The notes: generated by a model from the letters alone, not told the origin. 64,000 nucleotides of DNA from Curvibacter cyanobacteriorum (GCF_028649475.1 NZ_JAQSIP010000003.1:124001-188000); one strand, 5' to 3'. Numbered from the stretch's first letter, positions 19,565-29,150 are shown. Made by a program: numbers and translations.

Positions 19565-20884
19565 ATGAAAGCTTACCGCGCCGCCATTCTCCGTTTTGCC
19601 GATGACCGCACCGCCCTGTACGAGGAGGACGGCCTGCTGGTGATTGGCCCCGACGCCCAGGGTCAGCCGGTGGTGCGGGCCGTGGGCCCATACCGCGACC
19701 TGGCGGACCGTTTTCCGGGGCTGGCCATCACCCATTTCCCGGGCCGCATCCTGGCGCCTGGGTTTGTTGACCTGCACATCCACTGCCCGCAGACCGATGT
19801 GATTGGCTCGCCTGCCGAGGGCCTGTTGCCCTGGCTGGAGAACTACACCTTCCCGCACGAGTCGCGTTTTCACGATGGGGCCTATGCGACCGAGGTGGCC
19901 AGCTTCTTCCTGGATGAACTGCTGCGCCATGGCGTGACCACGGCGCTGGCCTTTGCCACCTCGCACCCCAGTTCGGTCGAGGCGCTGTTTCAGCAGGCGC
20001 AGCAGCGCCGCCTGCGCTTCATCACCGGCAAGGTCTTGCAGGACCGTTTCTCGCCCGATGGCGTGCGCGACCAGACCGAGCAAAGCCTGATCGACACCGA
20101 GGCGCTGATCCAGCGCTGGCACGGCGTGGACCGGCTGGGCTATGCCATCACGCCGCGCTTTGCCCCCACCAGCACGCCCGAGCAGTTGCGCGGGGCGGGC
20201 GAACTGGCCGCGCGCTACCCGCAGGTGTGGATTCAGTCGCATGTGGCCGAGAACCTGGCCGAGATCGCCTGGGCGCGCGAGCTGTTCCCGCAGTCGCGCA
20301 GCTACCTGGCCACCTACGCCGACTTTGGCCTGATGCGCGATCGGTCGGTCTACGCCCACTGCATCCACTTTGACGACAGTGACCGGGCCCTGATGCGCGA
20401 CACCGGCGCCGCTGCCGCCGTCAGCCCCACCAGCAACCTGTTCCTGGGCAGTGGCTTCTTTGACTACCAGGGCGCCGACCGCGTCGGTTACCGCTACGGC
20501 CTGGCCAGTGACGTGGGCGGGGGCACCTCGTTCAGCCCCTTCCACACCATGCTGGCGGCCTACTACGTGGGCCGCGAGGGGCAGACCAAACCAGGCCTGT
20601 CGCTGAGCCCGCAGCACCTGTGGTGGCAGCACACGGCGGGGGCCGCTGCGGCCCTGGGGCTGGCGGGCGAGGCCGGTGCCCCCTCGATCGGCAACCTGAA
20701 CCCGGGGTGCGAGGCCGACTTCGTGCTGCTCAACCCGAAGGCCACACCGCTGCTGGCGCGCAAGACGGCGCAGGCGCGCAACCTGGACGAGTTGCTGTTC
20801 TCGCTCATCGTGCTGGGGGACGACCGCCTCATCGAGGGCACTGCCGTGGCCGGTCAGTGGTGCGCACCGCGGGCCGCCGACTGA
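19565..20884 (+). CDS. guaD: Guanine deaminase
   Basis: A 439-residue amidohydrolase that converts guanine to xanthine. The metal site HIHCPQ (H71, H73) is followed by the guanine-deaminase block WLENYTFPHESRF, and later come AYA-HCIHFDDSD and SDVGGGTSFS with the metal-binding Asp. The length is normal for the family. The ATG at 19565 gives the standard N-terminus (MKAYRAAILRF); an upstream extension into the desulfurase gene is not needed. The product, xanthine, is the substrate of XdhAB at the other end of the locus. Confidence 0.93.
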   Translation: MKAYRAAILRFADDRTALYEEDGLLVIGPDAQGQPVVRAVGPYRDLADRFPGLAITHFPGRILAPGFVDLHIHCPQTDVIGSPAEGLLPWLENYTFPHESRFHDGAYATEVASFFLDELLRHGVTTALAFATSHPSSVEALFQQAQQRRLRFITGKVLQDRFSPDGVRDQTEQSLIDTEALIQRWHGVDRLGYAITPRFAPTSTPEQLRGAGELAARYPQVWIQSHVAENLAEIAWARELFPQSRSYLATYADFGLMRDRSVYAHCIHFDDSDRALMRDTGAAAAVSPTSNLFLGSGFFDYQGADRVGYRYGLASDVGGGTSFSPFHTMLAAYYVGREGQTKPGLSLSPQHLWWQHTAGAAAALGLAGEAGAPSIGNLNPGCEADFVLLNPKATPLLARKTAQARNLDELLFSLIVLGDDRLIEGTAVAGQWCAPRAAD

Positions 20885-21051
20885 GCCTGCGCGCAGGGTG
20901 GCAGCTCTTTTTTCGATAGTACGGGCTGACCTACAATGGGGCCCCTTGCCAGCGCGGTCGCGGCCGGGCCGACGTCACAGGCCCGCCCCGGGGGCCGGGC
21001 AAGCGGGCGGCGGCTCGACGTTCCCACGGGCCGGCAACGGAGGTTTTCCCC

Positions 21052-21618
21052 ATGAGCATCAAGAGCGATAAATGGATTCGGCGCATGGCCGAGCAGCACG
21101 GCATGATCGAGCCCTTCGAGCCGGGTCAGATCCGTGAGCAAGACGGTCGCAAGATCATCAGCTACGGCACCAGCAGCTACGGCTACGACATCCGATGCGC
21201 GCCGGAATTCAAGGTGTTCACCAACATCCACAGCACCGTGGTCGACCCGAAGAACTTCGACGAGAAGAGCTTTGTCGACTTCGAGGGCGACTCCTGCATC
21301 ATCCCGCCCAACAGTTTTGCCCTGGCCCGCACGGTGGAGTACTTCCGCATTCCGCGCAATGTGCTGACCATCTGCCTGGGCAAGAGCACCTACGCGCGCT
21401 GCGGCATCATCGTCAACGTCACCCCCTTCGAGCCCGAGTGGGAAGGGTATGTGACGCTGGAGTTCTCCAACACCACGCCGCTGCCAGCCCGCATTTACGC
21501 GGGGGAGGGCTGTGCCCAGGTCCTGTTCTTTGAAAGCGACGAGGTCTGCGAGGTCAGCTACAAGGACCGGGGCGGCAAGTACCAGGGCCAACACGGCGTG
21601 ACCCTGCCGCGCGCCTGA
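21052..21618 (+). CDS. dcd: dCTP deaminase
   Basis: A 188-residue enzyme making dUTP from dCTP. It matches the proteobacterial family over its whole length: [14 protein letters not shown] start, [12 protein letters not shown], the conserved GKSTYARCG catalytic block, TPLEPEWEG-like TPFEPEWEG, and the C-terminal [13 protein letters not shown]. The RBS is GGAGG, and a TACAAT box at 20932-20937 could be its -10. The cupin gene follows after 17 bp. Confidence 0.96.
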   Translation: MSIKSDKWIRRMAEQHGMIEPFEPGQIREQDGRKIISYGTSSYGYDIRCAPEFKVFTNIHSTVVDPKNFDEKSFVDFEGDSCIIPPNSFALARTVEYFRIPRNVLTICLGKSTYARCGIIVNVTPFEPEWEGYVTLEFSNTTPLPARIYAGEGCAQVLFFESDEVCEVSYKDRGGKYQGQHGVTLPRA

Positions 21619-21635
21619 GCCGCGGAGCCTGCGCC

Positions 21636-22034
21636 ATGAGCGAGTCCCCGCGCACGGCCCCCTTGTCGGCACCGGCCACCACCTGGTTCGCGCCCCCGGG
21701 GCTGGGGGCGCCCGAGTTGTCGCGGCCCAAGCCCGAGCGCCTGGAGCAGGGCAACCCGCTGCGCGAAACCTGGTCGGCGGTGGCCGCGCCTGCGGGTGGC
21801 GCCACCCAGTTGTCCAGCGGCCTGTGGCGCTGCGAACCGGGGCGCTGGCGCATCGAGTTCGGTGCCGCGCAGCAAGAAGTGTTCACCGTGCTGTCCGGGC
21901 GCTGCCGGGTGCACGACACCCAGGGCGCTTACCGCGAGGTCGGACCTGGCGAGAGCCTGCACATCCCCGCGGGGTTCAGGGGCTCGTTCGAGGTGCTGGA
22001 GACGGTCACCAAGTCCTGGGTCATCCTCGACTGA
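21636..22034 (+). CDS. Cupin domain protein (DUF861-like)
   Basis: A 132-residue single-domain cupin. The beta-barrel motifs are visible as PGRWRIEFGAAQQEVFTVLSG and PGESLHIPAGFRGSFEV, ending TKSWVILD. This is the small cupin type related to the ureidoglycine aminohydrolase cupin (DUF861), but the canonical metal histidines are largely missing, so a catalytic role is doubtful. It follows dcd by 17 bp and may be co-transcribed. The function is unknown. Confidence 0.75.
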   Translation: MSESPRTAPLSAPATTWFAPPGLGAPELSRPKPERLEQGNPLRETWSAVAAPAGGATQLSSGLWRCEPGRWRIEFGAAQQEVFTVLSGRCRVHDTQGAYREVGPGESLHIPAGFRGSFEVLETVTKSWVILD

Positions 22035-22093
22035 CCGGGCTGCGGCGGTGCCTGAGCCCCAGATGGGTGAGGCTGGGTCCCCGTTGCGCCCGC

Positions 22094-22133
22094 GGCCCGC
22101 TGACCTGCCCAACGTCCCGGGCCGCAGCGGGCC
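22094..22133. terminator. Hairpin between convergent cupin and reductase genes
   Basis: A 9-bp stem GGCCCGCTG / CAGCGGGCC with a 22-nt loop lies between two convergent stop codons. It has no U tract, so it is only a weak candidate bidirectional terminator. Confidence 0.35.
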
Positions 22134-22162
22134 CTGGCCGTGATCTGCCCCCGACCCAGCCC

Positions 22163-23110
22163 TCAGCGCGACCCCGTGGCTGACGCCGGGCAGGCCAGGC
22201 GCGCGGCCGCCAGGTCCCAACCGGCCCAGCCACAACTCTTGAACAGCACCGGCCCGCGCCGGGGGGGCGCGGCCTGCACGCATTGGGCCAGGGTCAGCAA
22301 GTCGGTCATTGGCACACCGGCCTGCAACAGGTCACCGGCCTCGTGCTGGGCGTCGGGCGTGTCCACCACCACCGTGCCGTGCTCGAACACGTGTTGGCAC
22401 AGCGCCGGGCCGAGCTCCCGCATGGCCGGGGTGAAGGCCCCCACCGCGGCCACGAAGTGGTCGGCTGACAACGGGCCGTCCAGCACCACGTGCTGGGCCG
22501 GCGTGCCGGTGACCACCAGCGGGCAATGGCGCAGCGCCTGCTGCGGATCGTCGGTCCCGTGGGCGGTCAACCCCAGGCGCCGCGCGTGGTCCAGCAGCGC
22601 CTGGGTGCTGCGGGCGCTGCGCGAGGCCACCCAGACCTCCTGAACCCCCAGACCCTGGACAAAGGCGTCGAGGTGGGCACGCCCCTGCACACCGGCGCCC
22701 ACGATCAACAGCGGGCCGTCGGTCCGCGGGGCCAGCCGCTGGGCCGCGAGCAGGGACACGGCCGCGGTTCGGCGTGCCGTCACCGTGGGACCGTCCAGCA
22801 CCCGCAGCCGCGCCCCGGTCCGGATGTCGAACACCAGCACGTCGCCTTGGATGGTCGGACGGGGGCTGCCCGCGTTGGCAGGGGTGAAGGTGATGACCTT
22901 GCTCATGCCCAGGCGGTCGTCGTGCGCCGGCATCACAAACAGGCTGCCGCCGCCGGGCCAGCCCATCACCTGCCGGGCCGGGACCCGCACCCCGGGGTCG
23001 CGCAGCAGGGCTTCGATCTCCTGTGCCAAGGGCAAAAAGGGCAAATAGTTCGCAGTTTGGGCGGGGCTGAGAAGGATGGCGTCCCCGGCCTGTTGATCGG
23101 TGGTTTGCAT
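22163..23110 (-). CDS. Ornithine cyclodeaminase / mu-crystallin family reductase
   Basis: A 315-residue protein of the OCD/mu-crystallin family with a central Rossmann fold (LLIVGAGVQGRAHLDAF, with GAGVQGRAH as the dinucleotide loop). Bacterial members include delta-1-pyrroline-2-carboxylate reductases (proline/hydroxyproline routes) as well as ornithine cyclodeaminases. The sequence does not decide between them, but the reductase is the commoner annotation for this length and the TARRTAAVSLLAA block. The ATG at 23110 is chosen over upstream in-frame starts that add a Pro-rich stretch. Confidence 0.8.
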   Translation of the reverse strand: MQTTDQQAGDAILLSPAQTANYLPFLPLAQEIEALLRDPGVRVPARQVMGWPGGGSLFVMPAHDDRLGMSKVITFTPANAGSPRPTIQGDVLVFDIRTGARLRVLDGPTVTARRTAAVSLLAAQRLAPRTDGPLLIVGAGVQGRAHLDAFVQGLGVQEVWVASRSARSTQALLDHARRLGLTAHGTDDPQQALRHCPLVVTGTPAQHVVLDGPLSADHFVAAVGAFTPAMRELGPALCQHVFEHGTVVVDTPDAQHEAGDLLQAGVPMTDLLTLAQCVQAAPPRRGPVLFKSCGWAGWDLAAARLACPASATGSR

Positions 23111-23255
23111 CGCGTGGATTGGTGAATGGGGGCGGGTTGGAGGGGGTGGGCTGTGTTGCACTCGGTTTTCGGCGACAGGCCGATGAGCCAGTGTCCTACA
23201 GCTTTGTAGCGCTTGCTTACCTACGATTCACGGAGACCATAAGGAGAGCTGAGCG

Positions 23256-23579
23256 ATGTACAAGCCTGAACGCACCCCCCGGACCTGGGTCCAGCTGCTG
23301 GACCCCTCATTGTTGATCGCCCTGGGCAGCGTGGTGGGGGTGCTGTTGGTCATTGAAATGCTGGGCCGTGCCGGCTGGATACAGGTCAGCCCTTCGGCCA
23401 CCGAGTCCCGTCCCTTGGCCCCGTCGGCGTTGTGGGTGCAGCAGCGCGAACTGGTGCGCCTGTGCGACAGCCAAACCGGCCCGGCGCTGCCCGTGGCGTG
23501 CGAACAGGCCCAGCGCGCCCGCGACCTGGTGCGGGCGCTGCACGCGGAAGCCGCCTTGCCCCAGGCGCTGCCCCACTGA
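23256..23579 (+). CDS. Small hypothetical membrane-anchored protein
   Basis: A 107-residue protein with one hydrophobic segment (about residues 17-37, LLIALGSVVGVLLVIEML). An extracytoplasmic tail follows with two cysteines (LVRLCDSQTG and LPVACEQAQ) that could form a disulfide. GGAG lies upstream of the ATG. Not recognised; codon use is native. It stands alone before the zinc peptidase gene. Confidence 0.6.
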   Translation: MYKPERTPRTWVQLLDPSLLIALGSVVGVLLVIEMLGRAGWIQVSPSATESRPLAPSALWVQQRELVRLCDSQTGPALPVACEQAQRARDLVRALHAEAALPQALPH

Positions 23580-23705
23580 GTCGTGCCAGCCCCCCACCGC
23601 ACAGGCGGGGGCTGTCCATTTTTTCACGCTCTGGTGGTTGGGGGGCGGTCCTTGTGGCGGTAGCATGCTGCGCAGTCGGGCTCCTGTTGGGCCCAAGGGG
23701 CCGCC

Positions 23706-24587
23706 ATGAAGTGGGAAGACCAAAGAAGTTCGGACAACATTGAAGACCGTCGTGATCAGTCTGGTGTCACGCCTCGCCTGGGCCTTGGTGGTGGCCGTCT
23801 GGGTCTGGGGACCGTGCTGGTGGTCCTGGCTGTGGGGTGGTTCATGGGCATCAGTCCCCTGACCCTGCTGCAAATGCTGAGCGAGGGCGGTGAGGCGGTG
23901 CCGGTGGCGGCCCCGGAAACCCGCACCCCGGCATCGAGCGCCGACGACCGATCCGCACGCTTCGTGTCGGTCGTGCTGGCCGACACCGAGGACGTGTGGC
24001 GCAGCATTTTTGCCAGCTCGGGAGGTCAATACCGCGACCCCCATCTGGTCTTGTTCCGCGGCAGCACGTCCACCGCCTGTGGTCAGGGGCAGTCGGCCAT
24101 GGGGCCCTTCTACTGCCCGGCCGACCAAAAGGTCTACATCGATCTGGGGTTCTACGACGTGCTGAAGACCCAGTTGGGCGCTCCCGGTGACTTTGCCCAG
24201 GCCTATGTGATCGCCCACGAGGTGGGCCACCATGTGCAGCACTTACTGGGCATCAGCCAAAAGCTGGACGAGGCCCGTGGCCGCGTCAGCCAGGCCCAGT
24301 ACAACGCCCTCAGCGTGCGCTTGGAGTTGCAGGCCGACTGCCTGGCGGGCGTTTGGGCCCACCACGCGGACCGCAGCCGGCACATCCTGGAGCAGGGCGA
24401 TGTGGCGTCGGCCATGAACGCCGCGGCCCGCATCGGTGACGATGCGCTGCAGAAATCAGCCGGTGGCGCGGTGGTGCCGGAGCGCTTCACGCACGGCAGC
24501 AGCGCCCAGCGCCAGCGTTGGTTCGCCACCGGCCTGGAGGCGGGGACCGTGCGGGCTTGCGACACCTTCAACGCCCGCAGTTTGTGA
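23706..24587 (+). CDS. Neutral zinc metallopeptidase, YpfJ family
   Basis: A 293-residue protein of the PF04228 zinc metallopeptidase family. The N-terminal MKWEDQRSSDNIEDRR is diagnostic, followed by a TM (about 38-58). The catalytic HEVGHH is at residues 171-176 and the conserved ELQADCLAGVWAHHAD block lies downstream. The conserved C-terminal RFTHGSSAQRQRWFATG is present. Membrane-anchored with the catalytic domain outside the cytoplasm (inferred). The substrate is unknown. Confidence 0.92.
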   Translation: MKWEDQRSSDNIEDRRDQSGVTPRLGLGGGRLGLGTVLVVLAVGWFMGISPLTLLQMLSEGGEAVPVAAPETRTPASSADDRSARFVSVVLADTEDVWRSIFASSGGQYRDPHLVLFRGSTSTACGQGQSAMGPFYCPADQKVYIDLGFYDVLKTQLGAPGDFAQAYVIAHEVGHHVQHLLGISQKLDEARGRVSQAQYNALSVRLELQADCLAGVWAHHADRSRHILEQGDVASAMNAAARIGDDALQKSAGGAVVPERFTHGSSAQRQRWFATGLEAGTVRACDTFNARSL

Positions 24588-24750
24588 GGCGTGCCGCCCG
24601 GGGCCATGCTCCGTGCCGCTGGGCTGCACTTAATTTCATAGCAATGAGCGATTGTTCAGCGCCAGGCACGGGGCGCTGGGCATTTTTCTCCGGGCCCGGA
24701 AACACAGCGATTACCGGGTTTTCCCAGCCAGTGCGACAATAGCGGACTTC

Positions 24751-26220
24751 ATGACGACATCTTTCTCTCATTTATCGCTGGCTGAGCCGCTGGCACGTGC
24801 CGTGGCCGAAATGGGCTACGAGTCCATGACCCCCATCCAGGCGCAAGCCATTCCGGTGGTGCTCACGGGCAAGGACGTGATGGGCGCCGCCCAGACCGGT
24901 ACGGGCAAGACCGCCGCTTTTTCGCTGCCTTTGCTGCAGCGCCTGCTCAAGCACGAGAACAGCTCCACCTCGCCAGCGCGCCACCCGGTGCGGGCCCTGG
25001 TGTTGCTGCCGACGCGCGAACTCGCCGACCAGGTGGCCCAGCAGATCAAGCTCTACGCCAAGTACACCAACCTGCGCAGCGCCGTGGTGTTTGGTGGCAT
25101 GGACATGAAGCCCCAGACCGCTGAGCTCAAGCGCGGTGTCGAGGTGCTGGTGGCCACGCCGGGTCGCTTGCTGGACCACATCGAAGCCAAGAACGCGGTG
25201 CTCAACCAGGTGGAGTACGTGGTGCTCGACGAGGCTGACCGCATGCTGGACATTGGCTTCCTGCCCGATCTGCAGCGCATCCTCAGCTACCTGCCCAAGC
25301 AACGCACGACCTTGCTGTTCTCGGCCACCTTCTCGCCGGAGATCAAGCGCCTGGCCGGCAGTTACCTGCAAGACCCGGTGACCATCGAGGTGGCGCGCTC
25401 CAATGCCACCGCATCGACCGTCGCCCAGCACTTCTACGGCGTCAACGACGACAACAAGCGCCACGCGCTGCACCAGGTGCTGCGCCGCCATGGCATCAAG
25501 CAGGCCTTTGTGTTCGTCAACAGCAAGCTCGGTTGTGCGCGCCTGGCGCGGGCCCTGGACCACGATGGTCTCAAGACCGCGGCCCTGCACGGCGACAAGA
25601 GCCAGGACGAGCGCCTGAAGGCGCTGGACGCCTTCAAGAAGGGCGAAGTCGACCTGCTGGTGTGCACCGACGTGGCTGCACGGGGCCTCGACATCAAGGA
25701 CGTGCCCGCGGTGTTCAACATGGACATCCCGTTCAACGCCGAAGACTATGTGCACCGCATTGGCCGCACGGGGCGGGCCGGGGCTTCGGGCCTGGCTGTG
25801 AGCTTCGTGGGCGGCAGCAATGACGCCCGCCTGGTGGCCGAGATCGAAAAGCTGATCAACAAGAAGATCGAGGTTGAGGCCTTGGAGTTCGATGAAGACC
25901 GCCCACGCGGTCGCATCAACGACGGCCGTCGCATGTACAACCGCGAGGGTCAGGACCCGCGCCAGGCGGCCGAGAACCAAGGCCGTGAGCGCGACCGCGA
26001 ACGCGAGCGGGACCGCCGTCCGCAGCAGCGCGCCCACGGTGCACCGCGCGATCCGTTCTTTGACCAGCCGTACCAGGCCCCGTCGCTGAGCCCCGACGCC
26101 GCCCCGGCCTGGGAGGCTGCCGCCAAGGCTGCCCCCGCAGCCCGCGCGATTTCGTCGAACATCAAGCCCAAGCGCAAGGTGGCTGCGCTGTTCAAGGCGG
26201 CTCAGCCCGTCGTGTCCTGA
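24751..26220 (+). CDS. rhlE: DEAD-box ATP-dependent RNA helicase, RhlE-like
   Basis: A 489-residue helicase. All core motifs are visible: the Q motif (MTPIQAQAIP), motif I AQTGTGKT, PTRELADQ, DEADRMLD, SATFSPE and HRIGRTGRAG. A basic, charged C-terminal extension (RERDRERERDRRPQ, about residues 405-432) probably binds RNA. The ATG at 24751 gives the family N-terminus MTTSFSHLSLAEPL. A likely role is remodelling rRNA or mRNA structure. A folded three-way-junction-like repeat directly follows the stop codon. Confidence 0.93.
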   Translation: MTTSFSHLSLAEPLARAVAEMGYESMTPIQAQAIPVVLTGKDVMGAAQTGTGKTAAFSLPLLQRLLKHENSSTSPARHPVRALVLLPTRELADQVAQQIKLYAKYTNLRSAVVFGGMDMKPQTAELKRGVEVLVATPGRLLDHIEAKNAVLNQVEYVVLDEADRMLDIGFLPDLQRILSYLPKQRTTLLFSATFSPEIKRLAGSYLQDPVTIEVARSNATASTVAQHFYGVNDDNKRHALHQVLRRHGIKQAFVFVNSKLGCARLARALDHDGLKTAALHGDKSQDERLKALDAFKKGEVDLLVCTDVAARGLDIKDVPAVFNMDIPFNAEDYVHRIGRTGRAGASGLAVSFVGGSNDARLVAEIEKLINKKIEVEALEFDEDRPRGRINDGRRMYNREGQDPRQAAENQGRERDRERERDRRPQQRAHGAPRDPFFDQPYQAPSLSPDAAPAWEAAAKAAPAARAISSNIKPKRKVAALFKAAQPVVS

Positions 26221-26270
26221 GCTGACGCCACGCCCTCACGGGCGTGCAGAGCACGGGCCCGTGCGTCAGC
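26221..26270 (+). other. Three-way-junction inverted-repeat structure after rhlE
   Basis: Outer arms GCTGACG (26221-26227) and CGTCAGC (26264-26270) enclose two further hairpins: CACGCCC / GGGCGTG (26229-26246) and the palindrome GCACGGGCCCGTGC (26251-26264). It begins immediately after the rhlE stop codon. No U tract follows, so it is not a standard intrinsic terminator. Confidence 0.55.
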
Positions 26271-26372
26271 CTGGGCGGCGGGCGATCCGGGGCTTGGCCC
26301 CGGCCCCGTTTTGGGCGTCTGAGGCCGATGGACCCACCGGCGTGGTCGGATGGGTCGGCAGGGCAGGGGGAC

Positions 26373-27209
26373 TCAGCGGCCGCCCGGCTTTTGTGACTGG
26401 GCGCACTTCACTTGAATCAATGTCCGGTCGGCCGGGGTGGCCCCCAGGCGCACCGCACTCAGGCAACCGCCCCAGACACAGCCCGTGTCCAGGCACATCA
26501 GGTTGTCGCGCTGCTTCCAGCCCAGCGTGGACCAATGGCCAAAGGCCACGGTCACCCCCTCGGTGCGGCGACCCGGCACATCAAACCACGGCAGGTAGCC
26601 CTCGGGCCCTTCGCCTTCGCCCTCGGTGCTGGCGAACTCCATTTCGCCCTCGGCCGTGCAGTAGCGCAGGCGGGTCAGGGCATTGACGATCACGCGCAGG
26701 CGGCTGGCGCCTTGCAGCCGGTCGTTCCACGCGTTGGGCAGGTTGCCGTACATCTCCGCCAGGAAGGCCGGCAGGTCGTCGCTGCGCAGCACGGCCTGCA
26801 CTTCAGCGGCCAGGGCCAGCACCTGCTCAGGGGTCCAGGACGGCAACACGCCCGCGTGCACCATCAGCACCCCGGCTTCCTGGCGCGCCAGCGGTTGGTG
26901 GCGCACCCAGTTCAGCAAGGCCTCACGGTCGGGCGCCTGCAACACCTCGGTCAGTGTGTCCTTGCGCCCCGCGGGGCGCACGCCATGCGCCGCCGCCAAC
27001 AGGTGCAGGTCGTGGTTGCCCAGCAGACAGCGGGCCGAGTCACCCAGGGCCATCAGGCGGCGCAAGGTGCCTAGCGAGTCCGGGCCGCGGTTCACCAGGT
27101 CGCCGAGCAGGTAAACCGTGTCGCGGCTGGGCGAGAAGTCCAACGCCGCCAGCAGGCGGCCCAAGGCGTCGTTGCAGCCCTGAATATCACCAATCAAGTA
27201 CATTGCCAT
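26373..27209 (-). CDS. apaH: Symmetrical bis(5'-nucleosyl)-tetraphosphatase
   Basis: A 278-residue phosphoesterase that hydrolyses Ap4A to two ADP. Metallophosphatase motifs: GDIQGCNDAL, YLLGDLVNRGPDSLG and LLGNHDLHLL, with the ApaH-specific MVHAGVLPSWT and FGHWSTLGW near the end. The length is normal. The start codon at 27209 lies only 24 bp from the start of the divergent CNNM-family gene, so the two must share a very compact promoter region or overlap each other's 5' sequences. Confidence 0.95.
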   Translation of the reverse strand: MAMYLIGDIQGCNDALGRLLAALDFSPSRDTVYLLGDLVNRGPDSLGTLRRLMALGDSARCLLGNHDLHLLAAAHGVRPAGRKDTLTEVLQAPDREALLNWVRHQPLARQEAGVLMVHAGVLPSWTPEQVLALAAEVQAVLRSDDLPAFLAEMYGNLPNAWNDRLQGASRLRVIVNALTRLRYCTAEGEMEFASTEGEGEGPEGYLPWFDVPGRRTEGVTVAFGHWSTLGWKQRDNLMCLDTGCVWGGCLSAVRLGATPADRTLIQVKCAQSQKPGGR

Positions 27210-27233
27210 GGTGTTGATTCTCTACTGCCTTGA

Positions 27234-28532
27234 ATGGACTTCCTGCTGATTGCCTTTCTGACACTGCTTAACGCGGTGTTTGCCATGTCTGAAATGTCAC
27301 TGGCCTCGAGCCGAAAGGCGCGCCTGACCGCCATGGCCGAGGCGGGCGACAAGGGGGCCAAGACAGCGCTGGACCTGCTGGACAACCCGACCCAGTTTTT
27401 GTCCTCGGTGCAGGTGGGCATCACCTCGATCGGCATGCTGAACGGCATTTTGGGCGAGGCCGCGTTCAGCGATCGCCTGGCGGCGGGCTTGATTCAACTG
27501 GGCATGCCCACCGGCGCGGCGGGCATCACGGCCACGGCGGTGGTGGTGACGGTGATCACGTTCATCACAATTGTGTTTGGCGAGTTGGTGCCCAAGCGCA
27601 TCGGCCAGCTGTACCCCGAAACGGTGGCCCGCTGGGTGGCCCGGCCCATGTCCTGGGTGGCGGTGGGGGCCAAGCCCTTTGTGCGCCTGCTGTCGATCAG
27701 CACCCAAGCCACCTTGCGTGTCTTGCGGGTTGACAACTCGGCTGCGCGGGCCGTGACCGAAGAAGAAATTGTGGCCAGCCTTGAAGAGGGGCTCGACGCT
27801 GGGGTGATCGAGGAGCATGAGCACCAAATGGTGCACAACGTGTTCCGCCTCGATGAGCGCCCACTGACCTCGATGATGCTGCCCCGCACCGAAATCGAGT
27901 GGCTGGACGCCCGCGCCACGGTGGCCGAATGCCTGCGCCAGGCCAGCGCGGCCCAGGGGCAGGCCAGCCATTCCTGGTACCCGGTGTGCCGAGGCTCGCT
28001 CGACGAGGTGGTGGGCCTGATCAGTGTGGCCCGCCTGCTGGAATTGGGCGTGGCCCACGAAGGCCCCATCGAGCCCCATGTGCAGCCAGCGGCCTTTTTG
28101 CCCGAAACCCTCAGTGGCATGGAGTTGCTGGAGCAGTTCCGCCTGCGCGCGGCCCGCATGGTGCTGGTGGTGGACGAGTACGGTGTGGTGCAGGGCCTGA
28201 TGACCCCACGCGACATGCTCGAAGCCATCACCGGTGAGTTGCAGCCCCACGTCCAGGCCGATGCCTGGGCCGTGCAACGCGAAGGCGGCTCCTGGCTGCT
28301 GGACGGTTTGATGCCGGTCGATGAACTCCGGGCCCGCCTGGATATCAAGGAATTGCCCGATGAACATCGGGGGCGCTACAACACCCTGGCGGGCTTGCTG
28401 ATGTCGGAGTCCGGGCATTTACCGGTGACGGCCGAGCGCATTGAATGCGCGGGCTGGGTATTTGAAATCGTGGACCTCGACGGCAAGCGCATCGACAAGG
28501 TGATGGCTTGGCCGCTGGGGACGTCGACCTGA
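27234..28532 (+). CDS. CNNM/CorC family (hemolysin-like) membrane transporter protein
   Basis: A 432-residue protein with an N-terminal DUF21 (CNNM) membrane domain of three to four TMs (residues about 1-180, including SSVQVGITSIGMLNGILGE), a paired CBS domain (about 205-335, MMLPRTEIEWLD and GVVQGLMTPRDMLEAITGE) and a C-terminal CorC/HlyC domain (GSWLLDGLMPVDEL to the end). Members are linked to magnesium/cobalt efflux or ion sensing; the old hemolysin name is misleading. It is divergent from apaH with a 24-bp gap. Confidence 0.92.
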   Translation: MDFLLIAFLTLLNAVFAMSEMSLASSRKARLTAMAEAGDKGAKTALDLLDNPTQFLSSVQVGITSIGMLNGILGEAAFSDRLAAGLIQLGMPTGAAGITATAVVVTVITFITIVFGELVPKRIGQLYPETVARWVARPMSWVAVGAKPFVRLLSISTQATLRVLRVDNSAARAVTEEEIVASLEEGLDAGVIEEHEHQMVHNVFRLDERPLTSMMLPRTEIEWLDARATVAECLRQASAAQGQASHSWYPVCRGSLDEVVGLISVARLLELGVAHEGPIEPHVQPAAFLPETLSGMELLEQFRLRAARMVLVVDEYGVVQGLMTPRDMLEAITGELQPHVQADAWAVQREGGSWLLDGLMPVDELRARLDIKELPDEHRGRYNTLAGLLMSESGHLPVTAERIECAGWVFEIVDLDGKRIDKVMAWPLGTST

Positions 28533-28731
28533 CGCGTCTCGATATTGTGCGAAATCCGCCCCACAGCGCAGGGGGTATGAGGCTGTTTTCTCCCTGCGTG
28601 CCCGCGGGTTTCTGCTGCGTGAATCTGGGCCGGTCGTTCGATTCGTTCAGCACACGGTCGAATCGATAATCGAAGTGGCATTCGGCCGCCGGAGGTTAAT
28701 CCCGACAGATCAAGGGGTTGGTGCGGTGCTG

Positions 28732-28760
28732 GTTGTGGCTCGGGAAATACTTCTTATAAT
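28732..28760 (+). promoter_or_regulatory. Candidate sigma-70 promoter of the H-NS-like gene
   Basis: A perfect -10 TATAAT (28755-28760) is preceded at 16 bp by TTGTGG (28733-28738). It lies 33 bp before the H-NS-like start codon, in an A+T-enriched stretch. Confidence 0.6.
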
Positions 28761-28792
28761 GGCGCTTTAAACATTATTTGATTGTTCAAATC

Positions 28793-29095
28793 ATGAGCAC
28801 CACTTACAAAGATCTTCTGAAGCAGCGTGAAGCGCTGGAACAACAAATTCAAGAAGCGCGCAAGCGCGAAACCGCCGACGCGATTGCCCAAGTCCGCGCG
28901 CTGGTGGCTGATTTTGGTTTGACCGCTGAAGATATCTTTCAAGCGCCGCGCGGCCGTGCTGCCTCGTCGGCCAAGGGCGGTAAAGTGGCGGCCAAATACC
29001 GCAATCCGGCCACCGGCGAAACCTGGACTGGCCGCGGCAAAGCGCCCAAATGGATTCAAGACCAAGACCGCAATCAGTTCCTGATTGCCGCTTGA
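28793..29095 (+). CDS. H-NS family nucleoid-associated protein
   Basis: A 100-residue protein with an N-terminal coiled-coil (YKDLLKQREALEQQIQEARKRE) for oligomerisation and the C-terminal H-NS DNA-binding motif (YRNPATGETWTGRGKAPKWI, about residues 70-89). The protein is of the short BpH3/HvrA-like kind common in Burkholderiales. It would silence A+T-rich DNA such as the island at 53-56 kb. The ATG at 28793 is preferred to 28778, which has poor context. It is followed by a strong terminator. Confidence 0.93.
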   Translation: MSTTYKDLLKQREALEQQIQEARKRETADAIAQVRALVADFGLTAEDIFQAPRGRAASSAKGGKVAAKYRNPATGETWTGRGKAPKWIQDQDRNQFLIAA

Positions 29096-29150
29096 GTTCC
29101 TGTCGTACGACAGTCCGCGCCGAGGCCTGAACGCGTTGGCGCGGCCCCTG

